Shown: positions 27,312 to 36,611, counted from the first letter of the stretch. The stretch is 46,663 nt of DNA from Deltaproteobacteria bacterium (GCA_016219175.1 JACRCD010000061.1:1-46663), one strand, 5' to 3'. The notes: a model not told the origin generated them from the letters alone. Made by a program: numbers and translations.

Positions 27312-29612
27312 GTGGCCGTTCGATTTACCCAGAACCCGCGACCAGACGGCGGCGAAACGCTTGTTCCGGCCGGAATACTGCCGGTCGTCCTGATCTATGC
27401 CGTTTTTTCCGCCCTGTGGATTATCTCCTCCGATAAGGCGGTGGAACTGCTGTTCAGTGATCCGGCTCACATCACTCTGGCCAGTACCCTTAAGGGCTGG
27501 CTCTTCGTTGTGGTGACCTCAATCATGCTTTACGGGCTGATGCGGCGGCTGGTGATCGGTTGTGATCAACCGGCCACGCCATCTCCCGCCGCTCCTCGTC
27601 CTCTCCTTCTGCCCATGGTTCTGCTCATCGCGGCCATCGTCTTGATAACGGCAGGCGAAATCACTCATTCGGTTATTCATCAAAAAGAGAGTGAAGAGGC
27701 TGTCCTGCACACGGTTGCCGACCTCAAGGCAAGTCAGGTAACCGACTGGCTGGCCGAACGTCACGCCGATGCCCAGTTTGTGCAGCTCAGCATGTCCTGG
27801 TTCGATCTCTATCGCCGCTGGCGCGAGACGGGAGATCCTGCCAGTCTTGAACAGCTGCAAGGCCAGCTCCTGCGGTTCCGGCACAGTAATGAATTCCAGG
27901 GCATTCTCTTGCTGGACGAGGATGGTAAACCCCTGTGGAATTCGGAAAGCGCTGAACTCTCCGTTGATCCGGCCCTGGCCGCCCCCCTTGAACAGAGCGG
28001 CGCCACCGGCGGGATAATCCGTCTCGGACCGTACCGGGACCAAGGCGGCCGTCTCCATATTGATTTTATCGTGCCTCTGTCTGGCGGAGACAGGAAACCA
28101 CCGCCGGTGGTCGTCCTCTATGCCGACCCGGCGCACTATCTGCTCCCGACCCTGCAGGCTTGGCCAACCCCCAGCTCCACCGGCGAAATCATGCTGTTCC
28201 GGGCGGAGGGGGGGCAGGTGTTCTGCCTTAAAGAGCAGTGCGCGCGCGCCATCGCTGCCAAGCCGCCGGGGCTGCCAGAAAAAAGACTGCTCACCGCCCA
28301 GGTGCTGAGCGGTGAGGCCAGGCTTGACAGCCTGATCGAAGGTGTGGATTACCGGGGCGTGCCGGTCATGGGGGTGGCGCTGTCTATCCCGGATACGGAC
28401 TGGTTTCTGGTGGCGAAGCTGGATAAAAGTGAATTTTATCAGAAATGTTATCTCAGCGTTTTTTGGATCGCCCTGACCGGCATGCTGGCCCTGTTCATGG
28501 CGGTGGCCGGCATTCTCATTTTCCGCCAGCGCCAGGAGTTGGCCGCCTCTCTCTGTTTAGGCGAAATCCAGGCGGACAGGCTGCGCGCCCTGGCTCTGCT
28601 CGACTCCATTGCCGAGGGTTCCGAAGACGCTATTTTCGCCAAGGATACCGAGGGGCGCTATCTGCTGTTTAACCAGGCGGCGGTGCGGGTCACCGGCAAG
28701 AAGGTGGAGGAGGTGCTGGGCCGGGATGACAGGGCCATCTTCCCGCCGGAGGAGGCCGAGATGCTGATGGCCCTCGGCCGCCGGGTGATGGACGAGGACA
28801 GGACGATGACCGATGAGGAGTATCTGACCACCGTTGACGGCAAATTTACCTTTCTCGCCACCAAGGGGCCGCTGCATGATGTTGACGGCAAGGTTACCGG
28901 CCTGTTCGGCATTTCCCGCGACATCACCGAGCGCAAAAAGATGGAAGACGACCTGAGGGATTCGCTGGCAGAGAAGGTCGCCCTGCTCAAGGAGGTGCAT
29001 CACCGGGTCAAGAATAACCTGCAGATCGTGGCGAGCCTGCTGACCCTGCAGGCAGACCGGACACCAGACCCGAATGTGGTGGACGTGCTGCACGATACCC
29101 GTAACCGGGTACGGTCCATTGCCCTGCTGCACGAGGTGCTGTACCGTTCCGGCAATCTGGCCCGGATCGATTTTCCCGCCTACGTGCGGGAGATATGCAC
29201 CCAGCTGCAGCGTTCCTTCGGCCAGGCGGGGGCGCGGGTCCGGCTGGAGGAGAATGTCGCCGCCATCGGTTTGTCCCTGGAGCAGGCCATGCCATGCGGT
29301 CTGATCATCAGCGAGCTTGTCACCAATGCCCTGAAGCACGGTTTTCCCGGCGGACGTTCCGGCAGGGTGACGGTGGAGTTAGACCATGCCGCGGGGCAGC
29401 AGCTCGTTCTCTGTGTCCGTGACGATGGCGTGGGGCTGCCCCCTGATTTTGATCCGGCGGCCACCACCACCCTGGGTCTGCAACTGGTGGTAAACCTGTC
29501 TGGTCAATTGGGCGGCAGTATGGAAACAAGCCGGGGGCCTGAAGGCGGGGCTGTTTTCAGGGTTCTTTTTCCGGAATTACCCAAAGAAATTCCGCCCGGA
29601 GGAAAATTGTGA
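27312..29612 (+). CDS. Membrane sensor histidine kinase, HisKA_2 type
   Basis: The product is 766 residues from a GTG at 27312, right after GGAGGTCTGAA. Membrane segments are at about 21-38, 62-76, 100-117 and 383-403. The stretch 118-380 is a large periplasmic sensor. A PAS domain covers about 425-540. The dimerisation and phosphoacceptor region reads EVHHRVKNNLQI (His563/564), typical of the HisKA_2 family rather than classical HisKA. The ATPase domain has the N box SELVTNALKHG (Asn672) and G1 box DDGVGLP (704-710). It overlaps the next gene (GTGA), so the two probably form one signalling pair. Confidence 0.92.
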   Translation: MAVRFTQNPRPDGGETLVPAGILPVVLIYAVFSALWIISSDKAVELLFSDPAHITLASTLKGWLFVVVTSIMLYGLMRRLVIGCDQPATPSPAAPRPLLLPMVLLIAAIVLITAGEITHSVIHQKESEEAVLHTVADLKASQVTDWLAERHADAQFVQLSMSWFDLYRRWRETGDPASLEQLQGQLLRFRHSNEFQGILLLDEDGKPLWNSESAELSVDPALAAPLEQSGATGGIIRLGPYRDQGGRLHIDFIVPLSGGDRKPPPVVVLYADPAHYLLPTLQAWPTPSSTGEIMLFRAEGGQVFCLKEQCARAIAAKPPGLPEKRLLTAQVLSGEARLDSLIEGVDYRGVPVMGVALSIPDTDWFLVAKLDKSEFYQKCYLSVFWIALTGMLALFMAVAGILIFRQRQELAASLCLGEIQADRLRALALLDSIAEGSEDAIFAKDTEGRYLLFNQAAVRVTGKKVEEVLGRDDRAIFPPEEAEMLMALGRRVMDEDRTMTDEEYLTTVDGKFTFLATKGPLHDVDGKVTGLFGISRDITERKKMEDDLRDSLAEKVALLKEVHHRVKNNLQIVASLLTLQADRTPDPNVVDVLHDTRNRVRSIALLHEVLYRSGNLARIDFPAYVREICTQLQRSFGQAGARVRLEENVAAIGLSLEQAMPCGLIISELVTNALKHGFPGGRSGRVTVELDHAAGQQLVLCVRDDGVGLPPDFDPAATTTLGLQLVVNLSGQLGGSMETSRGPEGGAVFRVLFPELPKEIPPGGKL

Positions 29613-32600
29613 ATTCTTATCGCATTCTGGTTGTTGAGGACGAAGCCATCGTGGCCATGGATATCGAGGCTCGGCTGGCTGCCATGGGTTATGATCTGGC
29701 CGGCCGCGGGTCGAGCGGCGAGCAGGCCCTGGCGCTTACGGCGGAGAAACGCCCCGACCTTGTCCTGATGGATATCCGCCTCCAGGGGGGGATGGACGGC
29801 ATTGTCGCGGCTGAGGAGATCCGCCGCGGATTCCATATTCCCGTCATCTTTCTCACCGCCTATTCCGAGGATGATACGCTGGAACGCGCCAAGCTTGCCG
29901 AGCCCTTTGGCTACATCTTGAAACCCTTTGACGACCGGGAGCTTAAATCGGCCATCGAGATCGCCCTCTACCGGCATCAAATGGAAAAAGAGCTCCTGCG
30001 CATGAATCGCCTGTACGATGTGCTGAGCCATGTGAACCAGGCCATTGTCCGCCTTCGTTCACAAGATGAGTTGCTGCCGGCCATATGCCGCCTGGTGGTT
30101 GAACATGGCGGCCTGGATCTGGCCTGGATCGGCTGGCTCGATGCCGCCACCTCCCGGATCCATTCGCTGGCCCATGCCGGCAATCGCTGCGAGATACTGG
30201 ATAAGGCGGAATTCATTGCCGGCCAATGGGAGGAAGGCTATGGTGATCCCGGCAGGGCCATCCGGGAGGGCAAACCTTTTGTGTGCAACGAGTGTGACAG
30301 CGGGCGATGTCTCTACCCGGACGGCATGTCGCCCGCCCGCTTCGGTTTTCAATCCTGCGCCTCCTTTCCCCTGCGTTTTCAAGGGCGGCTGACAGGGGTT
30401 TTAAATCTCTGCGTAACGGCGCCGGGCTTCTTTCAGAAGAAAGAGATCGATCTGCTGGAGGAAGTAGCCTTTGATATCTCATTTGCCCTCGACATGCTTG
30501 AAGATGACAGGCAGCGCAGGCGGCTGGAAGAAGAGAGGAAACTCACCTCGGAGGTGCTGGGGCTGATCAACAACGCCCGAGACAGAGGCGAGCTGCTGAA
30601 AGCGGTGCTGCCGCGCCTCAAGAGGTGGTCCGGCTGCGAGGCGGCCGGCATCCGTCTGCGTGATGGAGATGATTTTCCCTATTATGAGACTTCCGGTTTC
30701 CCGGAAAGATTCGTGCGGCTGGAAAGGAGCCTTTGTTCCCTCGACGCCCGGGGGGAGGTGCTGCGTGATGCCGGGGGCAAGCCGGTGCTGGATTGCATGT
30801 GCGGCAATGTCATTCAGGGGCGGGTTGATCCGGCCAAGTCCTTTTTTACCACGGACGGCAGTTTCTGGTCGAACTGCACCACCGAGCTGCTGGCCGCCAC
30901 CAGCGAGGCCGACCGGCAGTCCCGGACCCGCAACCGCTGCAACGGCGAAGGATACGAATCCGTGGCCCTCATCCCCTTGCGCTCCGGTAACGAAACTTTC
31001 GGCCTGATCCAGCTCAATGATAAGCGGAAAGGACAGTTTACCCTTGAAAAAATTACCCTTTTTGAACGGCTGGCAGCGCAGGTCGCTAATTTCCTGGCAA
31101 AAATACAGATGCAGGAAAAACTGAAAGAGAGCGAGACGCAGCTGCGCTCCATCGGCGATAACCTGCCCAACGGTTATGTCTACCAGTATACCCATGGGCC
31201 TGACGGGAAGCCAAAATTTCTGTATGTCAGCGCCGGAGCGGCCCGGGTTCACGGGGTAAGCCCGGAAGCGGCGGTGCGTGATGCAACTTTCTTGCTGAGA
31301 CAGATCGACCCGGAACAGGTTGAAGAGTTCAGGCAGGCGGAAGAAAGCAGCGCTGCCGGACTGACTGACTTCAGCATGGATCTGCACATGCGCCGGCCCG
31401 ACGGTAATTGGCGGTGGCTGCAGGCCTGCGCGCGTCCCCGTAAAAAGCCCGATGGCCAGATAATCTGGGATGGCTTGGTCATCGACATCAGCGAACGCAG
31501 AGAGGCGGAGACCCAGCTGCGTAAACTTTCCGCGGCGGTGGAACAGAGTCCGGTGGCGGTTGTCATCACGGACCTGCTGGGCAACATCGAATACGTGAAT
31601 CCCGAATTCACCAGGATCAGCGGCTACACGAGGGAGGACGCCCTGGGCAGGAACCCCCGCATCCTCCAGGCAGGTGAAACTCCGGTCGAGGTCTACCGTG
31701 ATCTCTGGGAGACCATCACCGCCGGCCGCGAATGGCGAGGGGTATTTCATAACCGGCGCAAGGACGGGACACTTTTCTGGGAACGGGCCTCCATCTCGTC
31801 GATCCGAGACGCAGCCGGAACCATTACCCATTTCATCGCCGTCAAAGAGGACATTACGGCCCAGAAATCCCTGGAAGAGCAGTTCCATCAGGCCCAGAAA
31901 ATGGAATTTATCGGCCGTCTGGCCGGTGGTGTGGCCCATGACTTCAACAACATGCTGATGGTGATCAGCGGCCATACGGAACTGGTCATGGAGCAGACCG
32001 GCCAAGACAGTCCCGTCTACCGGGACCTGCAGGAGATCAAACGCGCCGCCAAACGTTCAGAGGGGCTTACCCGCCAATTGCTGGCCTTTGCCCGCAAACA
32101 GACGATCAACCCGGTCATGCTGAACTTGAACGACACCCTGACAGGCATGCTGAAAATGCTGCAGAGACTGATCGGCGAGGATATCGAATTGAGTTGGCTT
32201 CCGGGCCGTGAGCTGTGGAGCGTTAAAATTGATCCCTCCCAGATCGATCAACTGCTGGCCAATCTGGCGGTCAACGCCCGCGACGCCATCGCCGGCAATG
32301 GCAAGGTCACCATTGAAACGGGCAATACGGTGCTCAATGAGCAACTCGATGATCTGCATTGCGCCGGGCAGCAGGAATGTGTTGCCGGCCAGTATATCAT
32401 GCTTGCGGTCAGCGACACCGGCTGCGGGATGACGAGGGAGGTGCTCGACCATATCTTCGAGCCGTTCTTCACCACCAAGGAAAAGGGCAAGGGAACAGGT
32501 CTGGGGCTGGCCACCGTCTATGGCATCGTCAAGCAGAACAACGGTTTTATCACGGTTTGCAGCGAACCGGGGCAGGGAACGAGATTCCGGATCTATCTGC

Positions 32601-33037
32601 CCCGCTATGATGCCCAAGCCATGGATGTCCAGCCGGAAATCATGACTGAAACCCCGCCCAGGGGCACGGAAACCGTGCTGATCGTTGAGGACGAGAAGGC
32701 GATTCTGGACCTGGGCAGGAGGATTCTTGAGCGGCTGGGCTACAGGGTCCTGACCGCTGACACCCCGGAGGAGGCGATCAGGATGGCCAAGGAATATGCC
32801 GGACCCATCCATCTGCTGATCACGGACGTGGTGATGCCGCAGATGAACGGCAAGGAGCTGGCTGAGCGGTTGAAGACCATCATCCCCGGCCTGAAATGTT
32901 TGTACATGTCCGGCTACACCGCCAATGTCATCGCCAGGCACGGCATCCTTGACAAAGGCGTCATCTTTCTGCAGAAGCCCTTTTCCGCCAAGGAAACAGC
33001 CATCAAGGTGCGCCAGGCGCTGGAACAGAACTCTTGA
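29609..33037 (+). CDS. Hybrid histidine kinase, REC-GAF-GAF-PAS-PAS-HisKA-HATPase-REC
   Basis: The product is 1142 residues from a GTG overlapping the upstream kinase. The domains run: receiver 5-120 (phosphoacceptor Asp55, LVLMDIRL); GAF about 135-300; a cysteine-rich GAF about 305-505 (Cys376, 396, 398, 423, 444); PAS about 515-635; PAS about 640-760; HisKA with His777 (GGVAHDFNN); ATPase about 870-990 ([18 protein letters not shown]); and a C-terminal receiver with Asp1073. No membrane segment is seen, so it is cytosolic. The N-terminal receiver probably takes phosphate from the overlapping membrane kinase. There is no DNA-binding output, so the final target is unknown. Confidence 0.92.
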   Translation: MNSYRILVVEDEAIVAMDIEARLAAMGYDLAGRGSSGEQALALTAEKRPDLVLMDIRLQGGMDGIVAAEEIRRGFHIPVIFLTAYSEDDTLERAKLAEPFGYILKPFDDRELKSAIEIALYRHQMEKELLRMNRLYDVLSHVNQAIVRLRSQDELLPAICRLVVEHGGLDLAWIGWLDAATSRIHSLAHAGNRCEILDKAEFIAGQWEEGYGDPGRAIREGKPFVCNECDSGRCLYPDGMSPARFGFQSCASFPLRFQGRLTGVLNLCVTAPGFFQKKEIDLLEEVAFDISFALDMLEDDRQRRRLEEERKLTSEVLGLINNARDRGELLKAVLPRLKRWSGCEAAGIRLRDGDDFPYYETSGFPERFVRLERSLCSLDARGEVLRDAGGKPVLDCMCGNVIQGRVDPAKSFFTTDGSFWSNCTTELLAATSEADRQSRTRNRCNGEGYESVALIPLRSGNETFGLIQLNDKRKGQFTLEKITLFERLAAQVANFLAKIQMQEKLKESETQLRSIGDNLPNGYVYQYTHGPDGKPKFLYVSAGAARVHGVSPEAAVRDATFLLRQIDPEQVEEFRQAEESSAAGLTDFSMDLHMRRPDGNWRWLQACARPRKKPDGQIIWDGLVIDISERREAETQLRKLSAAVEQSPVAVVITDLLGNIEYVNPEFTRISGYTREDALGRNPRILQAGETPVEVYRDLWETITAGREWRGVFHNRRKDGTLFWERASISSIRDAAGTITHFIAVKEDITAQKSLEEQFHQAQKMEFIGRLAGGVAHDFNNMLMVISGHTELVMEQTGQDSPVYRDLQEIKRAAKRSEGLTRQLLAFARKQTINPVMLNLNDTLTGMLKMLQRLIGEDIELSWLPGRELWSVKIDPSQIDQLLANLAVNARDAIAGNGKVTIETGNTVLNEQLDDLHCAGQQECVAGQYIMLAVSDTGCGMTREVLDHIFEPFFTTKEKGKGTGLGLATVYGIVKQNNGFITVCSEPGQGTRFRIYLPRYDAQAMDVQPEIMTETPPRGTETVLIVEDEKAILDLGRRILERLGYRVLTADTPEEAIRMAKEYAGPIHLLITDVVMPQMNGKELAERLKTIIPGLKCLYMSGYTANVIARHGILDKGVIFLQKPFSAKETAIKVRQALEQNS

Positions 33038-33065
33038 TTCCTGTTTATCGTGATATTTCAACCGC

Positions 33066-33091
33066 GTGCGCAACAAACGGCTGTTGCGCAC
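33066..33091 (+). terminator. Stem-loop after the hybrid kinase, possible terminator
   Basis: A perfect 10-bp inverted repeat has arms 33066-33075 and 33082-33091 (GTGCGCAACA/TGTTGCGCAC) and a 6-base loop, starting 28 bp after the kinase stop codon. It lacks a T tract directly after the stem, so intrinsic termination is uncertain. A second weaker stem is at 33112-33117 with 33126-33131. Confidence 0.45.
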
Positions 33092-33158
33092 CGCCGCCCC
33101 TTGATTCTTTTCCGGCATGGCATTTTGCCGGGAACCTGGTATAACATGCAAAAAAAAT

Positions 33159-33164
33159 TATAAT
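33159..33164 (+). promoter_or_regulatory. Candidate -10 element for the thi operon
   Basis: A perfect TATAAT lies about 60 bases upstream of thiF in an A-rich stretch. No good -35 element is found at 16-18 bases distance, so this is tentative. No CTGAGA-type thiamine (THI) element is visible between here and thiF. Confidence 0.35.
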
Positions 33165-33226
33165 ACGCTAGACTCGGGCAAAAGTCGAAAAAAGCCGTCA
33201 TGGATGTTTAAGCTGGAGGAGAGAAA

Positions 33227-33868
33227 TTGCCGGACCGGAAAGATATTGCCGCGATCCTCGCCGAGCGGCACGGGCCGGAAATCCAGGCCCGCATAGAGCA
33301 GGGGGTGGTGGGCGTCATGGGCCTTGGCGGGCTTGGCTCCTCCGTTGCCGCCGCCTTGGTCAGAATAGGTATTGGCAAGTTGCTTCTCGCCGATTATGAT
33401 ACGGTGGAACTGAGCAATTTGAATCGCCAGTATTATTTTGCCGATCAGATCGGTTTGCCGAAGACTGTGGCTCTGCGGGACACCCTCCTCCGCATCAATC
33501 CCTATGTCTGCCTGGAAACAATTCATGAACGTCTCACCGAGGAACGCATCCCTTTGCTGTTTAAGGGGGTTGATGTTCTGGTGGAATGCTTTGACGACCC
33601 GGCGATGAAGCCTGCCGCCTTGCGCGCGGCTCGCGGCAGCCTGCGAGGGATCGGTTATGTGGGGGCCTCGGGCATGGCCGGTTTCGGGGACAATAATCGC
33701 ATTGTCACCCGCAGGATCTATCCCCGCGTTTACCTGGTGGGCGACAGCGAGGCCGAGGTCGGCCCCAATCAAGGGTTGATGGCGCCCAGGGTGGGGATAG
33801 CCGCCCATCATCAGGCCAACCAGGCGCTGCGTTTGCTGCTTGGTGTGGATGAGGATACCGGAAGCTGA
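33227..33868 (+). CDS. thiF: ThiS adenylyltransferase ThiF (TTG start)
   Basis: The product is 213 residues from a TTG at 33227 preceded by GGAGGAGAG. The E1-like Rossmann motif GLGGLGS is at residues 32-38, with NLNRQ (64-68, ATP-binding Arg) and an Asp pair CFDDP near 121-125. The zinc-binding CxxC pairs of E. coli ThiF are absent, as in the short variant found in many anaerobes. It adenylates the C-terminal Gly of ThiS so that sulfur can be loaded. It is the first gene of the thiazole operon, separated from thiS by an inserted cassette. Confidence 0.92.
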   Translation: MPDRKDIAAILAERHGPEIQARIEQGVVGVMGLGGLGSSVAAALVRIGIGKLLLADYDTVELSNLNRQYYFADQIGLPKTVALRDTLLRINPYVCLETIHERLTEERIPLLFKGVDVLVECFDDPAMKPAALRAARGSLRGIGYVGASGMAGFGDNNRIVTRRIYPRVYLVGDSEAEVGPNQGLMAPRVGIAAHHQANQALRLLLGVDEDTGS

Positions 33869-33883
33869 TGAGTTGTTGAGCTG

Positions 33884-34398
33884 TTAAATTTTTTGAGATC
33901 CTCGTATGGACGAACGACAAAAAGCGCTAGAAGAAGTCCGCAATCTGAGTCCAGATGCGACCAACTTTCATATAGTGAATCTCCATCCCGATTTTTTTGA
34001 TGGGACACTTTATGTGGTTGGCTTTGAAGAAGGCGATAAAATATTCCACAACTATGTATTCGTAAACTCGAGCGGGTGTCATCTGAGTAAGAACGAAGCG
34101 CTTCTGCTCTCGATGGTTGCGAAAAAGTCAAAGAAAAGTCATGTAATCGAGTTGCTTGGCGGTATCTCAGGGATTATCGGCCTAATAGTCACCCTGACTA
34201 TTGTCTATATAGTAGTACGCGACCCTAAGGCCGAAATTCCACAAATTTTATCGACAGCACTCACAGCTATATTGGGGTTTTATTTTGGCAGTAAATCATC
34301 AAGGTAATCCGAAATTTTAACAAGGTGCTCAACCGGACAGCAAAAATGATGCGCTTTTTGTTTCCTCCGATGTGCTCCGGCTGTCCGTTAGCTTTGCG
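33884..34398 (+). mobile_element. Integron gene cassette inserted between thiF and thiS
   Basis: The 515-bp unit lies between two integrase core sites fitting GTTRRRY: GTTAAAT at 33883-33889 and GTTAAGT at 34398-34404, with exchange after the G. It contains one promoterless-looking ORF starting 22 bp inside the boundary and an attC site behind it, the standard cassette plan. The cassette gene points the same way as the thi operon. No attI, integrase gene or second cassette is in the window, so this looks like a cassette at a secondary site. The identification rests on sequence structure alone. Confidence 0.85.
33906..34307 (+). CDS. Cassette-borne hypothetical membrane protein
   Basis: The product is 133 residues and I recognise no family. 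Residues 1-75 are soluble and hydrophilic (VNLHPDFFDGTLYVVGFEEG), followed by a lysine cluster KKSKKS. Two likely membrane helices lie at about 81-104 (IELLGGISGIIGLIVTLTIV) and 112-128 (PQILSTALTAILGFYFG), ending GSKSSR. A short two-helix hairpin is common in small cassette proteins and in toxins or holins, but no function can be claimed. The ribosome-binding site is weak (TGAGAT). It is more AT-rich than thiG and thiH next to it. Confidence 0.8.
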   Translation: MDERQKALEEVRNLSPDATNFHIVNLHPDFFDGTLYVVGFEEGDKIFHNYVFVNSSGCHLSKNEALLLSMVAKKSKKSHVIELLGGISGIIGLIVTLTIVYIVVRDPKAEIPQILSTALTAILGFYFGSKSSR

Positions 34399-34404
34399 TT
34401 AAGT
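34315..34404 (+). other. attC recombination site
   Basis: This 90-bp imperfect palindrome has R'' TTTTAAC (34315-34321) and R' GTTAAGT (34398-34404). Two 5-base unpaired spacers follow (34322-34326 and 34393-34397). Inner arms pair GCT/AGC, AAC/GTT and GGACAGC/GCTGTCC (34327-34341 with 34380-34392), leaving two unpaired bases, C34330 and C34334, on one side. These are the hallmarks of attC sites folded for IntI recognition. The central part is 38 bases (34342-34379). The flanks resemble the general AAC-AA...TCAA and GCGTTA pattern of known attC ends. Confidence 0.88.
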
Positions 34405-34460
34405 TGATAAGCTGACGAGCTGATAAGCCAATAGCCATGAGCCAAATGCCAAGAGCTACT

Positions 34461-34661
34461 ATGCGGATAATCTGTAACGATGAAAAAAAAGAGATCCGGC
34501 CCGGCACGACGCTCGGCGGTTTTCTCGGCGAGCTGGGCGTTAATGTTGATACGGTTTTTATTGAATGTGACGGCGTCATCATTAAAAAAAATGAATATGA
34601 CACCTTCGTGCTGCCCGATGGCGCCAAGGTGGAACTGATACGTTTTGTGGGAGGCGGATGA
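34461..34661 (+). CDS. thiS: Sulfur carrier protein ThiS
   Basis: The product is 66 residues from the ATG at 34461, which gives the usual [12 protein letters not shown] start; an upstream in-frame ATG at 34437 would add eight residues out of the repeat spacer. The ubiquitin-like fold ends in the required Gly-Gly tail (RFVGGG). ThiF adenylates that terminus and it then carries the thiocarboxylate sulfur for thiazole formation. One base separates its stop codon from the thiG start. Without the cassette it would lie about 77 bp after thiF. Confidence 0.9.
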   Translation: MRIICNDEKKEIRPGTTLGGFLGELGVNVDTVFIECDGVIIKKNEYDTFVLPDGAKVELIRFVGGG

Positions 34662-34662
34662 C

Positions 34663-35430
34663 ATGTTAACCATTGCCGGCCGGGTTTTCAGATCCCGGCT
34701 GTTCGGAGGCACGGGCAAGTTTTCATCCCCCGGGGTGATGAAGGAGGCCCTTGACGCCTCGGGCTGCGAGATGGTCACCGTGGCCCTGCGCCGGGTCGAT
34801 CTGGCCAATCCCCAGGATGACATCATGAGCGTGCTGGACCGGCGGAAATATCTTTTTCTGCCCAATACCTCAGGCGCTCGCGACGCGGATGAGGCGGTGC
34901 GTCTGGCCAGGCTGGCCAGGGCCGCCGGCGGCGGGGAGTGGCTCAAGCTTGAGGTGACCCCGGACCCGCGCACCCTGCTGCCCGATCCGGTGGAAACCCT
35001 GAAGGCCACCGAGATCCTGGTTAGGGAGGGCTTCATCGTTCTGCCCTATATCAACGCCGATCCGGTGCTGGCCCTGCGGCTGCAGGATGTCGGGGCGGCC
35101 GCGGTCATGCCGCTCGGCTCACCCATCGGCACCAATCAGGGCATTCTTACCGCCTTCCAGATCAGTATTATCATTGAGCAGGCCCGGGTGCCGGTGGTGG
35201 TGGACGCGGGCCTCGGCGCCCCGTCCCATGCGGCCCAGGCCATGGAGATGGGGGCTGATGCGGTGCTGGTCAATACGGCCATCGCCGTGGCCGGTGATCC
35301 GGTGCGCATGGCCCGCGCCTTTGCCATGGCGGTGGAGGCCGGCCGCGAGGCGTATGAGGCGGGCCTGGGCGAAAAACGGCTGGAGGCGGATGCCTCGTCC
35401 CCGGCCGGCGGGCTTGATTTTCTGCGCTGA
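34663..35430 (+). CDS. thiG: Thiazole synthase ThiG
   Basis: The product is 255 residues from the ATG at 34663, with GGGAGGCGG upstream inside thiS. The Schiff-base lysine is Lys95 in EWLKLEV, and the substrate loops [31 protein letters not shown] and [26 protein letters not shown] are complete. It joins deoxyxylulose phosphate, dehydroglycine from ThiH and sulfur from ThiS to build the thiazole of thiamine. Base composition is markedly GC-rich compared with the cassette upstream. Confidence 0.96.
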   Translation: MLTIAGRVFRSRLFGGTGKFSSPGVMKEALDASGCEMVTVALRRVDLANPQDDIMSVLDRRKYLFLPNTSGARDADEAVRLARLARAAGGGEWLKLEVTPDPRTLLPDPVETLKATEILVREGFIVLPYINADPVLALRLQDVGAAAVMPLGSPIGTNQGILTAFQISIIIEQARVPVVVDAGLGAPSHAAQAMEMGADAVLVNTAIAVAGDPVRMARAFAMAVEAGREAYEAGLGEKRLEADASSPAGGLDFLR

Positions 35431-35446
35431 ATTTTTTTAAACGAAA

Positions 35447-36592
35447 ATGACCCAGGAAACATTCAACATCCCTGATTTCAGCAAGCTGCGGCAGCTCATT
35501 GACGCCTCGACAGAGGCGGACGTCCAGCGCGCCCTGCACAACGACAGGATCGATATCGCAGGCCTGGCCGCCCTGCTGTCGCCGGTAGCCGACGCCCTGC
35601 TGCCCCGGCTGGCCGCCCGTTCCGCCCATATAACCGCCCAACGTTTCGGCCGCACCATTCAGCTCTATGCCCCGCTCTATCTGTCCAATTTCTGCACCAA
35701 CCGCTGCGCCTACTGCGGCTTTGCGGCCAATAACACAATAGAACGGAGGGTGCTGACCCTGGCCGAGGCGGAACAGGAGGCCATGATTCTGCAAGGCCGG
35801 GGTTTCAACCATATCCTGCTGGTGGCGGGCGAGGCCCCGGCCCGGCTGGGTGTTGATTATCTGGCCGAACTGGCCCTGCGCCTGCGAGACCGCTTCGCCG
35901 CCATTTCCATTGAGGTGCAGCCCCTGGAAGAGAAGCAGTACGCTCGTCTCTTTGCCGCGGGCATCACCAGCGTGGCCGTCTATCAGGAGACCTATGACCG
36001 CACGGTTTACCGGCAGGTGCATCATGCCGGCAAAAAATGCGATTTTGACTACCGGCTGGCCACTCCGGCCCGGGCCGCTGGGGCCGGCATGCGGGAAATC
36101 GGCATCGGCGCCCTGCTGGGTCTGGCTGACTGGCGGCTGGAGGGTCTGGCCCTGGGGCTGCATCTGGCCTGGCTGCGCAAACATTACTGGCGCACGGCGC
36201 TGACTGTTTCTTTTCCCCGGCTCCGTCCGGCGGAAGGCGGGTTTCAGCCCCTGGTTGCGGTTACCGAGCGCATGCTGAGCCAGTTGCTTTTTGCCCTGCG
36301 TATTTTTGACCCTGATGCGGGGCTTCTGCTGTCAACCAGGGAGGAGGCCCGCTTCCGGGACGGCATGATCGGCCTCGGTCCCACCCGCTATTCCGCGGGC
36401 TCCTGCACGGCTCCGGGCGGCTATGCCCATCCCGAGTTGACGGGCGAGCAATTTTCCGTCGGCGATCATCGTTCCCTGGGGGAGGTGTGCGCCGATATCT
36501 GCCACAGAGGATATGACCCGGTCCGCAAGGATTGGGATGCAACGTTCCAGAGAAAGGAAGCGAGCCGGGAGCCGGCCGCCGCTTCCCGATGA
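35447..36592 (+). CDS. thiH: 2-iminoacetate synthase ThiH (radical SAM)
   Basis: The product is 381 residues. The radical SAM cluster motif is CTNRCAYC with Cys83, Cys87 and Cys90. GEAPARLGVDYL and EIGIGALLGLADWRLE are typical of ThiH, as is the tail with GYDPVRKDWD. It cleaves tyrosine to p-cresol and dehydroglycine for ThiG, an oxygen-sensitive reaction that fits an anaerobe (aerobes often use ThiO instead). It follows thiG by 16 bp and precedes the AICAR formyltransferase by 19 bp. Confidence 0.95.
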   Translation: MTQETFNIPDFSKLRQLIDASTEADVQRALHNDRIDIAGLAALLSPVADALLPRLAARSAHITAQRFGRTIQLYAPLYLSNFCTNRCAYCGFAANNTIERRVLTLAEAEQEAMILQGRGFNHILLVAGEAPARLGVDYLAELALRLRDRFAAISIEVQPLEEKQYARLFAAGITSVAVYQETYDRTVYRQVHHAGKKCDFDYRLATPARAAGAGMREIGIGALLGLADWRLEGLALGLHLAWLRKHYWRTALTVSFPRLRPAEGGFQPLVAVTERMLSQLLFALRIFDPDAGLLLSTREEARFRDGMIGLGPTRYSAGSCTAPGGYAHPELTGEQFSVGDHRSLGEVCADICHRGYDPVRKDWDATFQRKEASREPAAASR

Positions 36593-36611
36593 TTCCAGAG
36601 AGAGGAGAGTT

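Larger units (their letters stand above)
33863..34433 (+). repeat. 8-bp-periodic spacer between thiF and thiS, split by the cassette
   Basis: Degenerate octamers of the type AGYTGATA run at 33863-33870, 33871-33878 and 33879-33886, and resume at 34402-34409, 34410-34417, 34418-34425 and 34426-34433. If 33884-34398 is removed, the octamer begun at 33879 is completed by 34399-34401 and the 8-bp phase continues without a break. The first unit overlaps the thiF stop codon. Function is unknown. Confidence 0.8.

Noticed and set aside
30479-32005. A 508-codon open frame antisense to the hybrid kinase.
   Set aside because: It is a shadow of a GC-rich gene in another frame, with no ribosome-binding site and no family features. 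The sense frame has clear GAF, PAS and kinase motifs.
33038-34660. An integron integrase gene or attI next to the cassette.
   Set aside because: No tyrosine recombinase frame on either strand is present within the window, and only one attC was found.
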